The translations under genes and the position numbers were made by a program. Positions 27,059-36,202 of a stretch of DNA of 64,000 bases are shown here, one piece after another. Each line of letters starts with the position of its first letter. Within the stretch, counting starts at the first letter, position 1. A model generated the notes under the pieces. That model saw only the letters and a list, made by a program, of their open reading frames with translations. It did not search any database and was not told the DNA's origin. This stretch comes from CAVRAZ01 sp963719135 (GTDB lineage: Bacteria > Pseudomonadota > Gammaproteobacteria > DSM-19610), in NCBI GenBank assembly GCA_963719135.1, contig CAVRAZ010000002.1, positions 372,001-436,000 on the forward strand, given 5' to 3'.

Positions 27059-28939
27059 TTACCATGGACGGGGCTCGTAGAGCCGACTGTTCTGCATGTT
27101 CTGTTCCCTGCGATGTTCCTCCATTATGAATTGATTGCGCAGCAGATTGGCCGGATCGCCTTCGATGGAATCCAGCCATTGCTCGGTCAGAACCAGGACG
27201 GCCTGTTCATTCTTGTCACCGGATTGCGCTGCCATTTTCCCCTGTTTCTCGGCGCGCTCGCCGGGTTCTCTGCCCCGTTGATCGAAATCCAGAACCGCCT
27301 TCACCTCCTGGCCTGGTTCCTTGAGAGGCTCTGGTTCCTCCTGGCCCGAGGTGGTCTGTTTTCTCTTATCCCGTTGCGAATCGGCGCGTTGTGATTCCTC
27401 GGATTCTTTTGGCTGCTTGCCGCCGGATTCATTCCGTTGCTCGGCTTGCTCCTTGTCAGCCTCAGATTGTCCTTCGTCCAATTTCTGTTCGCCGCCTGAG
27501 GCGCCTTGCTCATCTTTGCGCTCCTGACCGGGCGTTTGTTCCTTCTCCCCCAGTTCCCCCTTTCCAGAGGCCTCCGTCGGTTCCTTCTTGCCTTCTTTCC
27601 CGGATTCGCGATCGCGTTCCTCTTTGCCTGCGTCGGACTCGCGCTGCTGTTCGTCCGATTGTTCTTTCGCAGCGTCCTGTTTCCGCTGTTCTTCGGATTG
27701 GCCGCCTTCTTGTTGTTTGTCCTTCTTCTGTTCAGCGCCGGACCGCTGTTGCTCCTGATTCCGGCTTTTCCCTTCCTGGTCCTTTTGCTGCTCCCCGGCC
27801 TGCTTTTGTTCTTCGGATTGCTGTTCGCCAGCCTGCTTTCGCTGCTCTGATTGCTGTTTTCCGGACTGCTTCTGTTCCTCGGATTGTTTCTCCCCCGACT
27901 GCTTTTGTTCCTCGGATTGTTGTTGCCCGGACTGCTTTTCTTCCTTGGATTCCTGTTCTCCTGACTGCTTCTGTTCCTCGGATTGTTTCTCTCCCGACTG
28001 CTTTTGTTCCTCGGATTGTTGTCCCCCGGACTGCTTCCGTTCCTCGGATTGTTTCTCCCCCGACTGCTTTTGTTCCCCGGATTGTTGTTGCCCGGACTGC
28101 TTTTCTTCCTTGGATTCCTGTTCTCCGGACTGCTTCTGTTCCTCGGATTGTTTCTCTCCCGACTGCTTTTGTTCCTCGGATTGTTGTCCCCCGGACTGCT
28201 TCTGTTGTTCCGACTGCTTCTGCTGTTCGGACTGCTTCTGTTGCTCCGACTGCTTCTGTTGTTCGGACTGCTTCTGCTGTTCGGACTGCTTCTGCTGTTC
28301 GGACTGCTTCTGCTGTTCCGACTGCTTCTGCTGTTCCGACTGCTTCTGTTGCTCGGACTGCTTCTGTTGCTCGGACTGCTTCTGTTGCTCGGACTGCTTC
28401 TGTTGCTCGGACTGCTTCTGCTGTTCCGACTGCTTCTGTTGTTCCGACTGCTTCTGCTGTTCGGACTGCTTCTGCTGTTCGGACTGTTTCTTCTGCTTCT
28501 CTTGCTGCTTCTTTTCTTCCTCTTTCGTCTTGTCCTGTTCTTCCTGCTCGGCCTTGGCGCTGGCCAGCATGGCTCTCGCGAGGGCCAGATTGAGTCGCGC
28601 ATCCCTGTGATTCGGGTCCGCTTCCAGGGCGGCTTCGTAAGCGGTTATCGCCTGGTCATATTCGCCGAGGCGAAAAAGGGAGTTGCCCTGGTTGTATTTT
28701 GCCTTGGCCAGCACCTCGTCACGGTCTACCTGCGAGAATGACTGGGCTGCGGCGCGGTACTTGCCCTGCCGGTAGAGCGCCACGCCACGGCGGTAGTCGT
28801 CGCCAAACTTTTCCGCCGCCGCTCCATATTCGCCTTTTTCGTACAGTCTGACCGCCTCCTGCTCATCGTTTTCGAACCAGGCGGCGTGGGCCGTTCCGGC
28901 GGACAGCAGGCCGATGAGCAATAGGTGAGAAGGCCTCAC
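27059..28939 (-). CDS. batC: BatC-like TPR protein with giant QSEQQK low-complexity region
   Basis: A 626-residue protein. It has a signal peptide (1-19), then TPR units typical of BatC/BatB-associated proteins (about 25-125, for example YNQGNSLFRLGEYDQAITAY and LEADPNHRDARLNLALAR), then a ~420-residue Gln/Ser/Glu/Lys region. This starts as about 17 perfect six-residue QSEQQK repeats (DNA about 28200-28490), passes into a higher-order repeat of 55 residues (165 bp, about two copies at 27891-28220), then irregular KEQ-rich sequence. A conserved C-terminal segment follows: VLTEQWLDSIEGDPANLLRN. Overlaps batB by 4 bp. The strand-opposite ORFs here are shadows of the repeat. Confidence 0.83.
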   Translation of the reverse strand: MRPSHLLLIGLLSAGTAHAAWFENDEQEAVRLYEKGEYGAAAEKFGDDYRRGVALYRQGKYRAAAQSFSQVDRDEVLAKAKYNQGNSLFRLGEYDQAITAYEAALEADPNHRDARLNLALARAMLASAKAEQEEQDKTKEEEKKQQEKQKKQSEQQKQSEQQKQSEQQKQSEQQKQSEQQKQSEQQKQSEQQKQSEQQKQSEQQKQSEQQKQSEQQKQSEQQKQSEQQKQSEQQKQSEQQKQSEQQKQSGGQQSEEQKQSGEKQSEEQKQSGEQESKEEKQSGQQQSGEQKQSGEKQSEERKQSGGQQSEEQKQSGEKQSEEQKQSGEQESKEEKQSGQQQSEEQKQSGEKQSEEQKQSGKQQSEQRKQAGEQQSEEQKQAGEQQKDQEGKSRNQEQQRSGAEQKKDKQQEGGQSEEQRKQDAAKEQSDEQQRESDAGKEERDRESGKEGKKEPTEASGKGELGEKEQTPGQERKDEQGASGGEQKLDEGQSEADKEQAEQRNESGGKQPKESEESQRADSQRDKRKQTTSGQEEPEPLKEPGQEVKAVLDFDQRGREPGERAEKQGKMAAQSGDKNEQAVLVLTEQWLDSIEGDPANLLRNQFIMEEHRREQNMQNSRLYEPRPW

Positions 28940-29973
28940 TGGTTCCCTCCATCACGACTCACAAGGGCTATGGCCATCCAACGGTAACGGGGCAAGATGA
29001 GCATCATCGCGACCAGAACGAGCCAGTAAAAACGGTCGTTCCATACCCGCGTCTTTTGCTCGGTAACCTGGGCGGCAGGTGAGTACTTGTTGACGACGTC
29101 CAGTATGGCGCGGGTGTCTTTGTCGTTGAAGTCGGCGGTGACGTAAATACCGTTCCCCTTTTCTGCAATCCGTTTCAGACCCGCTTCATCCAGTCGGCTG
29201 ATAACCTCGGCGCCGCCGGGGCCGCGCACAGGCTCCCCGGAATCGGTGACCACAACGCCGCCGCGGGTTGAACCTATGCCGAGCACATGAACCCGGATGT
29301 TCTCCTGGGCCAGTTGTGTCAGCAGGCTTTCATGTGCCTCGTCGCCAAAGTCCCCATCGGTAATCACCAGGATGTGTTTACTGCTTGCGTTGGGCTGGCC
29401 GGAAAAGAGCTGCCTGGCGCGGATCAGCGCCTCTGTGAGCCGGCTGCCCTTCAATTCGGTCAAGTCTGTGGTCAATGCCGGCAGCAGGGTGTGCAGACTG
29501 TAAGTATCTTCGGTCAGGGGAGCGACCACGTGGGCCAGCGTCGCAAAGGCAACCAGGCCGATTCGTGCATTGCGATTTTCCCTCAGGATGTCGTCAATCT
29601 CCTGGCGCGCCCTGGTCAGCCGCGAGGTGGTGACGTCGGTGGTGTTCATTGACTGGGAGATGTCGAGCAGAATCAGCAGGTCGTTACCCGGCTGAAACAA
29701 TTGGATGTCCTTGTAATCCCAGCGGGGGTCCGCCATGGCGATTGCCAGCAGGCTCCAGAGACCGGACCAGCGCAAAAGTCGGGTGAGGTTCTGCCCCGAT
29801 ACCATTTCCCGGATGCCGAGCAGAAACGGAAGCAGATGGGCATCGGCATAGCTGCGGTAACGGTCGGTGTCATGGCGCGGGGAAGTGATGCGCAACCAAA
29901 GGTAGACGATGCCCGGTATCAGCAGCGCCACCAGCCACAACGGCTGTTCGAAATGGAAACCGGCGTCAGTCAT
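28936..29973 (-). CDS. batB: BatB, VWA-domain membrane protein
   Basis: A 345-residue protein with N-terminal hydrophobic helices (LWLVALLIPGIVYLWLRI and WSLLAIAMADPRW) and a von Willebrand A domain with an intact MIDAS motif DISQSMN near residue 103 and later TDGDFGDEA. A C-terminal membrane helix follows (FYWLVLVAMMLILPRYRWMA). It overlaps batA (29970-29973) and batC (28936-28939) by 4 bp each. VWA proteins of the Bat cluster form a periplasmic complex implicated in envelope-stress or oxygen tolerance. Confidence 0.9.
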   Translation of the reverse strand: MTDAGFHFEQPLWLVALLIPGIVYLWLRITSPRHDTDRYRSYADAHLLPFLLGIREMVSGQNLTRLLRWSGLWSLLAIAMADPRWDYKDIQLFQPGNDLLILLDISQSMNTTDVTTSRLTRARQEIDDILRENRNARIGLVAFATLAHVVAPLTEDTYSLHTLLPALTTDLTELKGSRLTEALIRARQLFSGQPNASSKHILVITDGDFGDEAHESLLTQLAQENIRVHVLGIGSTRGGVVVTDSGEPVRGPGGAEVISRLDEAGLKRIAEKGNGIYVTADFNDKDTRAILDVVNKYSPAAQVTEQKTRVWNDRFYWLVLVAMMLILPRYRWMAIALVSRDGGNQ

Positions 29974-31034
29974 CCCGGCCGCCTCCCGACGAATTCACGC
30001 ATCCTTCCTTCCGGAAACATGCCGAGCAACAGTAATGTCAGCAGCGCACCGGCCAGCGGCCAGCGGTAGAGCGGGTGAGGGATCATCATCGTGCGCGCAT
30101 TCGCCTGGGTCTTTTCCAGTTCATCAATTTGCTGATATATCTCCTCCAGGGCATGGGTATCGGAAGCACGGAAATAGGCGCCGCCGCTAATGGCCGCTAT
30201 CTCGCGCAGCACCTCCTCGTCCATGTTCAGATCGTCGCGGGTGGTGAGCTGTCCGTTCTCATAGATCTGGACGCGCTTTTGAGTGCTACCGACGCCGATG
30301 GTATAGATGCGCACGCCTTCGAACGCGGCCAGGCGCGCCGCCTCACGCGGCGGAATAAGACCGGACGTATTGTCGCCGTCCGTGGCCAGTATCAGCACGC
30401 GCGAACCCTTGGGTCTTTCCCGGAGTTTCTTCACCCCCAGGCCGATGGCGTCGCCCATCGCGGTTCCCTGACCGGCGATGTTGGGCACGACGCCGTCCAG
30501 TTGGCTGGCGACCGCTTTCAGATCGTAGGTGAGCGGGGAGAGCACATAGGCCATGCTGCCGTAGATGATCAGTCCGATGCGGTCCCCCGAACGGTTCTTG
30601 ATGAAGCTGTCCATGACGCCTTTCAATACGGCCATGCGTGTGACCTGGCGGCCCTGTACGGTGAAGTCCATGGCCTCCATGGAGTGCGATGCGTCAATGG
30701 CAAGCATCAGGTCGTAACCCGGCGCCTGCGTTTCGGTATAGGGTTCCAGCCACTGCGGACGCATCATGGCCAGGGTAAGGAACGCCCACAGCAGGCCCTG
30801 CAGGCAGCCGGTCAGACGCGTCGCGAAGGTACCGCTGCTGACCCTGATGTCGAAGCACGCCTGCAGGTTCTCTATCGCCGGATGCAGCAGGGTATCGGTC
30901 TGTGTCTCGTCCGACTCGTCAGTCGATCTGGCCGATTTGGTGGATCTTATCCAGAACAGGCGCACGGCCAGCGGCAGTGCGATCAAGAGCGCCATGTAGG
31001 GCCATGCGAACTTGAAGTTGGTCAGGTCAAACAT
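29970..31034 (-). CDS. batA: BatA, VWA-domain membrane protein
   Basis: A 354-residue protein: N-terminal helix (WPYMALLIALPLAVRLFWI), a second helix (GLLWAFLTLAMMRPQW), VWA domain with MIDAS DASHSME near residue 112 and the later ATDGDNTSG, and a C-terminal helix (WPLAGALLTLLLLGMFP). It is paired with BatB and downstream of MoxR/DUF58, the standard aerotolerance arrangement. Its start overlaps the true end of the DUF4381 gene by 8 bp. Confidence 0.92.
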   Translation of the reverse strand: MFDLTNFKFAWPYMALLIALPLAVRLFWIRSTKSARSTDESDETQTDTLLHPAIENLQACFDIRVSSGTFATRLTGCLQGLLWAFLTLAMMRPQWLEPYTETQAPGYDLMLAIDASHSMEAMDFTVQGRQVTRMAVLKGVMDSFIKNRSGDRIGLIIYGSMAYVLSPLTYDLKAVASQLDGVVPNIAGQGTAMGDAIGLGVKKLRERPKGSRVLILATDGDNTSGLIPPREAARLAAFEGVRIYTIGVGSTQKRVQIYENGQLTTRDDLNMDEEVLREIAAISGGAYFRASDTHALEEIYQQIDELEKTQANARTMMIPHPLYRWPLAGALLTLLLLGMFPEGRMREFVGRRPG

Positions 31035-31531
31035 CGGTCTTCCCGGAACAGGCGCTTGCCTCGGTCCAGTCGATCGCCGCCTTGATCATCTGTTCGAACT
31101 GTGATCGATGGTCCCGTTCGGTGGGTGGGGCATAGGTCAGGTCCTGCAACAGCCTGCCATGTGAAGTCCAGTCGAATGACCTGGGGTCATTGGCCGTCAG
31201 CCACTGCCAGCCATGCCCGGCCGGACAGGCCGGCGCAGGTCTCGCGGCCGCACCGGGCCACCGCAATCCGCCGGAGGAGTTCGGAGAGTTCGGCGGCCAG
31301 TGTCTTTTGTTCGGACAGGTTGAGGCGCGCGCGCAGTTGTGCCAACTGCCGGCGCGCGTCCCGGCGCCAAGCCGCCCGCGGGCGTGTGTACCAATTGATC
31401 AGTTCCGGCCAGTACGCTTTGACCAGGAAGAGGAGAAGAATCAATACGACAGCGATCAGCCACCAGCCAGGGCCGGGCGGCCACCAGCCGACGGGGTCGA
31501 TGTCGTCGATGTCGCGCAGGGCTTCGTTCAC
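31027..31531 (-). pseudogene. DUF4381 membrane protein, broken by a +1 frameshift
   Basis: The first part (from 31531) reads MNEALRDIDDIDPVGWWPPG, a membrane helix (WWLIAVVLILLLFLVKAYWP), then cytoplasmic helices to ETCAGLSGRAWL, and then goes into LAVADGQ-stop at 31187. In the neighbouring frame the family's expected continuation WLTANDPRSFDW runs to a stop at 31027. A single extra G in TGGCTGGCAGTGGCTG (around 31200-31212) explains the break exactly. Removing it restores a ~167-residue DUF4381 protein that overlaps batA by 8 bp and DUF58 by 4 bp. Either a real mutation or an assembly error. Confidence 0.85.
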
Positions 31532-32449
31532 AGGTAACTCCTCGAACGGGCACGCATCGACAAACCTTCCATGAGCGAACGATGTACATCCTTGTCCGTG
31601 TTTACGGGGATCACCGCGACTCTCAACTTGTTGGCCATCCGCACGAGTTCCTCGCGTCTTTGCCGCCAGTTCTCGGCGTACGCCTTGCGGCCCTCGTCAT
31701 TGTCCGTATCCACCTCGATCATTCTGCCGTCCGGCCCGCGGAACAGGGCACGGCCCACCTGCCGGCAGCGATTTTTCGGCGGGATCGTCGACGGGAATCA
31801 ACACCACGGAATGGCGTTGACAGAGTTGTCCCAACCGGCCGTTGAGGTTTTCCACATCGCGGTTGAAATCGGCGATGATGAATATCAGCGCGCCGGTGCC
31901 GGCGCCCTGGTCGGTGCGTTGCAGTATCTGATCCAGGCAGTCGACGCAGCGCCGGGCATCGAGCGGCGGTTCGGAAAGCCCCTTGAGAATCTGCCACAGC
32001 GCACGGCGGTCCTTGGTGGGCTTGAAATACTGTGAGCCCGTATCCGAATCGCCGAACAGTACGCCCCCCACGCGGTCGTTCAGGCTATTGGCGGCCCAGC
32101 CGAGCAGGGCTGCGGCGCGCGCCGCCTGAATGAATTTGAAGGTGCCTCGGGTGCCGAAGTGCATGTGCGGGCCCTTGTCCACGCAGAGTATCACGCTCCT
32201 CTCGCGCTCTTCCCGGTATACTTTGAGATGGGGCTGGTTGGTGCGGGCCGTCACCTTCCAGTCCATGTTTCTGATGTCGTCGCCCTCGCGATAGTCGCGG
32301 ACCTCCTCGAAGTTCAGGCCCTGGCCGCGAAACACGGAGGCATAGACGCCGTGGAATGCGGAATTGACCAGATGATGCGATTCCAGACCCAGGGTGTGCG
32401 CCTGGTGCTGCAATTCGATCAGATCGTCAAGACGAGGTCTTTTCGCCAC
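31528..32449 (-). pseudogene. DUF58 domain protein, broken by a +1 frameshift
   Basis: The N-terminal ~228 residues (32449 to about 31765) are a normal DUF58 protein of Bat operons, with FRGQGLNFEEVRDYREGDDI and NMDWKVTARTNQPHLKVYRE, then VVLIPVDDPAEKSLPAGG. From there the frame runs into non-family sequence. The expected C-terminus GRALFRGPDGRMIEVDTDND to ARSRSYL is in the neighbouring frame and ends at 31528. One extra G in GGCAGGTGGGCC (about 31753-31765) accounts for the break. The repaired protein would have about 306 residues, normal for the family, and overlap DUF4381 by 4 bp. Confidence 0.87.
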
Positions 32450-32497
32450 TGCACTATACCGTTAAAACTCTGCTTTCCGATGAGACCCGAATCTCCG

Positions 32498-33457
32498 TCA
32501 AGGAATCGCGACCAGTTCCAGCAGACGTTTGATGAATGCATCGGTAGTCATGCCCTCCGCTTCGGCCTCGAAATTCAGGAGGATTCTGTGGCGAAGAATC
32601 TCGAGCGCGACCAGTTGGATATGCTCGGGGGAAACATAGGTGTCCCCGTTGAGCCAGGCCCTGGTGCGCGCACACCGGGCAAGCGCAATGGACGCACGCG
32701 GCGAGGCGCCAAAGCGGATGCATTTGCCGAGATCGGCGTCATAGCGCTTCGGGTCGCGGGACGCCTGCACCAGGTCGACGATATAACGGTTCAATTTTGG
32801 ATCCAGATACATCTCGGCCGCCCGGCTGCGCATGTCGAACAGGGTCTCCTGCGGCAATACGCTTGAAGGCCGCACGGGTTCCGCTTTTTGTCTGTTGTTG
32901 TCGAGTTCGAGGATCTTCAGTTCTTCCGCATGGCTTGGATAGCCGACCTCGACGTGCATCAGGAAGCGGTCAAGCTGGGCCTCGGGAAGGTGATAGGTGC
33001 CTTCCTGTTCAATCGGATTCTGGGTGGCGAGGACCATGAACAGTTTCGGCAGCGGGTAGGTGGTCTGGCCGACGGTGATATGGCGTTCCGCCATGGATTC
33101 CAATAACGCCGCCTGTACCTTGGCCGGTGCCCTGTTGACCTCGTCGGCCAAGAGAATGTTGTGGAACAGGGGGCCCGGCCGGAATTCAAACTTACCCTGT
33201 TCGTGACGGTAGATATCGGTACCGACCAGGTCGGAAGGCAGCAGGTCCGGTGTGAATTGAATGCGGTGGAAGTCGCCTTCGATTGCCTCGGAAAGCGCGT
33301 TCACGGCGGTTGTTTTTGCAAGGCCCGGCAGACCTTGCACGAGCAGGTGGCCGTCACTGAGCAGGCAGGTGAGCATGCTGTCGACGAGTGGTTGCTGGCC
33401 AATAACGCGTGAGGCAATGTGCTCACGCACCGAGTCGAGATCTTTTGGGCTACTCAT
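32498..33457 (-). CDS. MoxR family AAA+ ATPase
   Basis: A 319-residue MoxR ATPase: Walker A GLPGLAKTT near residues 39-47, Walker B ILLADEVNRAP, sensor region VLATQNPIEQEGTYHLPEAQ, and the C-terminal lid (FGASPRASIALARCARTRAW). It is a chaperone-like ATPase expected to act on the VWA proteins encoded downstream. It is the first gene of the bat operon, with an AT-rich leader just upstream (33470-33535). Confidence 0.93.
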   Translation of the reverse strand: MSSPKDLDSVREHIASRVIGQQPLVDSMLTCLLSDGHLLVQGLPGLAKTTAVNALSEAIEGDFHRIQFTPDLLPSDLVGTDIYRHEQGKFEFRPGPLFHNILLADEVNRAPAKVQAALLESMAERHITVGQTTYPLPKLFMVLATQNPIEQEGTYHLPEAQLDRFLMHVEVGYPSHAEELKILELDNNRQKAEPVRPSSVLPQETLFDMRSRAAEMYLDPKLNRYIVDLVQASRDPKRYDADLGKCIRFGASPRASIALARCARTRAWLNGDTYVSPEHIQLVALEILRHRILLNFEAEAEGMTTDAFIKRLLELVAIP

Positions 33458-34107
33458 GAGAACGTCCGAAATATTTAGTGGTTTATATTTATAGCTCTTT
33501 TTTATAGGCCTTATATTTATAGGCCTTAAAGACTGATACGTCTAGATTGACGGCTCCTGTTGCGGGAATCAAGCACAATCTGTCAGGTTAAATGGCAACA
33601 CGAGCAAGAAAGCCGCGTCTGCCAAGATTGGGTGGCAGCGTTCCCGCCTGTCGATGCCACGGACTGATCGGATTCGTCCCGCCCGCCGCTTCATCGATCC
33701 CGCCGCGCCCGATCCGGCGAGGCGCCTTCCTATCATCCACAGCAGGTAAGGCATTGCGGGCAATCGCTGGAAAATGTGCAAGCTATCAGTCGTCTATCGG
33801 CCATGGTCCACGCCAATGGCGTTGCGGTATTTCACGCCGGACGCGCAGAAAATCGCGCTCGGTACCTATTCGCAAAGGAAAACGAGCAGGCGCACGAAGA
33901 CGCCCCGGCGTCCCCAGGCGCCGGGCAATTTGAGGCCCGCCTCAATTGTGGCCGTCTGGAGGACAGCCTTCCACTTGTACACTGTGACCACGACACGAAC
34001 GCCCGGCATCACACGACCTGACACCGCCTCGCGACGGAACGCGGCGAGAAATGCGGGCTGGACGCATCGCCGCCCCGCTGGCACGCGCCTGTCGTGCAAG
34101 CCCGGCG
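33458..34107. other. intergenic, AT-rich moxR leader then no gene seen
   Basis: At 33470-33535 there is an AT-rich block with repeated TTTATA and TATAGGCCTT words (TATTTATAGCTC, TTATAGGCCTTATATTTATAGGCCTTAAAG), very unlike the GC-rich surroundings. It is the obvious place for the minus-strand promoter of moxR. From 33560 to 34107 I see only arginine-rich shadow frames. Confidence 0.45.
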
Positions 34108-35484
34108 TCAATGCAAACAGCAGTGCTTGTATTTCTTGCCGCTGCCGCACGGACAGGGATCATTGCGTCCCACCTTGGGGGTGTTGCGGACAAAGGGGTG
34201 CCGCGCCTGGTTTCGCCTCGCTGCAAAGTGCCGGTACAGGCGGCGTACGCTGGGCTCGATGCGCATCTGTTCGAGCGCGATGTCCGCGTCTTGCATCGAT
34301 TCTTGCGACTCGAAACCCTGTTCGGTCGCAAACAAGGCCAGGGGCTGCAGACATTCCTCCAGTTCCGCCTGGTCTGCCGTGACCAGGTGTCCCCACAAGC
34401 CCAGTCCTCGAAGAAAGCCGGCGCACCACTCATCGACGATGGTGTAGGTTGCGCCTTCCACTTCCCGCTCGAGAAACAAGGCCTCGAATACGTTTTCCGT
34501 AAAGCTGAGCACGACTTCGTTGTAGAGCGTCATGACCATCTCCGAGAACGCCCTGGCGTCCTCGAGCGTCTGCCATTCCGGGGATGCCTCGTCGCCGCCC
34601 CAGATTGCCGGCATCCAGCGGGACGGCGGGATCAGGTCCGGGGCGCAGGCGAGGGCGGCGAAAAAGCCGTCCAGTTCGGAGACCTCGAAAATGGAATCGT
34701 CATTGGCGTAAAGAGCGAGGTAGTGGTCGACGCCGGCGTGGATATCGACGCCGGCGTAGATATCGTCGCCGACGTAGATATCGTCGCCGTCAACCGGTCG
34801 GGTGCGGAGCAGTCCGGAAAGCCCGCCATAGCTCGGTCGGGGCGTGTCGCGTTCGCTGCGCAGACCCAGTTCGAGTTCGACGTCCTCGATATCGCCGGCG
34901 CAGCCGATATCGACACACCCCTGGTCGAACAGACGCCGGATGTCGTCGATCAGTTCGACAGCATCAAGATCGAGCAGACCCGCCACCAGCAAACCCTGCA
35001 GGGTGGGCTCCGAGCAATCCGGATGCGCCAGGTAATCTCAGAATAGACCGAGCACCCGATCGCGCAACGCCGGATGCTGCAGCGCGATCTGCACCAGGCT
35101 GTCGACGGCCATCACGCGGGCAAACTCGGCGTGCCGGGTATCGTTCAAACAGGCTGCCAGCAGCGCAATGCCGGTTTCACCGATAGCCCCCAGGACCTGG
35201 CTCAATTCGTTCAACGCCCAGTCGTCTTCATGGAGATCGTCGAACAACGCGATCAGGGGCGCGGCCGCGTCGGGCGCGTGCAACTGGCCCAGCGTGCGCC
35301 AAGCGTGCAACGGCACCCAGACCTCGTTGGATTCCGCGTCCGCGCCGTGCAATGATTGATCGGAGACCAGGTCCAGCAGGCGCGGTACATCGGCCGCGCC
35401 GAAACCGTACTGCAGATAGTCCGGCCAGTCCCCGGCGCTTTCGGGTTTGCCGAGCTGATACAGAATTGCCGTGCGGTCTGGCAT
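34108..35484 (-). pseudogene. HEAT-like / UPF0149 / SEC-C protein interrupted by an in-frame TGA
   Basis: One continuous reading frame from ATG 35484 to 34108, broken only by a TGA at 35038-35040. Before it: a HEAT-like region (WVPLHAWRTLGQLHAPDAAA; VLGAIGETGIALLAACLND; MAVDSLVQIALQHPALRDR). After it, in the same frame: DYLAHPDCSEPTL, VELIDDIRRLFDQGCVDI, then a UPF0149/YecA-type domain (SELDGFFAALACAPDLIPP) and a C-terminal SEC-C zinc motif GRNDPCPCGSGKKYKHCC. The stop probably arose by C-to-T change of an Arg codon. A TTG at 34992 could start the second half. An 18-bp tandem repeat at about 34730-34795 encodes (GDDIYV/AGVDIH) copies. No selenocysteine machinery context is seen. Confidence 0.8.
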
Positions 35485-35869
35485 CGGGGATTCCGGTACA
35501 ACGAAATGCGGGCTAGAGAATAGACGCCATTTTCACGCAAGTCTACGGGCAGGTTCGCGCTTGACCCGCCGGCCTTTCGGCGCGGTTCGAGTCCCGTTTT
35601 CGCGCCTGCCAGCGTCCGCCATCGCGCCGGCGGGTCCGCCCCGCGTCGATGCTCCGGCTACGCATCTGCATGAAGACGCGCGCAGCACGTACGCTTTCGA
35701 TCAAGACCGATTTTCGTGGATCGGGTTCGTGGATCGGTTCGGTGTGCGCCTGTCCTGGAAAGGTCCCGGCGCCCTTCGCCGGCGCGGCGTTGCACGCCGG
35801 CGCTCTGCGCGGCCGATGGCCGGATAACCGGGTGCTTCCGCGCGTCGTGGCGACGAAATGTCCACCGGG
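35485..35869. other. intergenic, no gene seen
   Basis: Between the HEAT/SEC-C gene and the TusE/DsrC gene, both on the minus strand. Open frames are arginine-rich shadows with no translation signals. Confidence 0.35.
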
Positions 35870-36202
35870 TCAGCCGGTGCTCCAGGCGCGCGGCCGTTGC
35901 ATGCCGGCGATTTTACAGGCCTGCTTCACATAGCCGTAGGGAAACAACCCGAACAGGTGCTGCTTGGCTTGCTTCTTTTCGAAGCCCTGCTCCCTGGCCA
36001 GAAAATCGACGACATGACGTACATCCGGCGTCACCCGATTCGCCGACCAGTAGTTGCGCATGAACTGGAGAATCGGCCAGTGGGCGGCGTCCAGTTCGAT
36101 GCCCTCGTTCCGCGCGAGCAGGTGGGCCACGGATTCGTCCCATTGCTCCGGGTCAATCAGGTAACCCTCGGCATCGTAAGCGGTCTGCGTCTCGGTGGTC
36201 AT
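35870..36202 (-). CDS. tusE: TusE/DsrC family sulfur-relay protein with a single C-terminal Cys
   Basis: A 110-residue protein from the ATG at 36202, preceded by CAGGAGAGACAGC (good ribosome-binding site). It is a clear DsrC/TusE member: YLIDPEQWDESVAHLLARNE, WPILQFMRNYWSANRVTPDV, LFGLFPYGYVKQACKIAGMQ. The CysB-position cysteine (QACKIAGM) is kept, but the tail is RPRAWSTG, so the penultimate CysA, the sulfur-carrying residue of E. coli TusE and DsrC, is absent. That makes simple sulfur relay to tRNA or DsrAB unlikely. It is divergent from a LysR gene 118 bp away. A distinct paralogue lies at 18877-19248. Confidence 0.85.
   Translation of the reverse strand: MTTETQTAYDAEGYLIDPEQWDESVAHLLARNEGIELDAAHWPILQFMRNYWSANRVTPDVRHVVDFLAREQGFEKKQAKQHLFGLFPYGYVKQACKIAGMQRPRAWSTG

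Noticed and set aside
27391..28741. Long plus-strand open frames rich in CSSDCF, LLLFGL or ARTAS repeats
   Set aside because: These are the complement of the QSEQQK repeat of the BatC-like gene in its three frames; they follow from the repeat period being a multiple of three.
35038..35040. TGA as a selenocysteine codon
   Set aside because: No Cys is expected at this position, no SECIS-like hairpin is evident, and other genes nearby are clearly decaying; a nonsense mutation is simpler.
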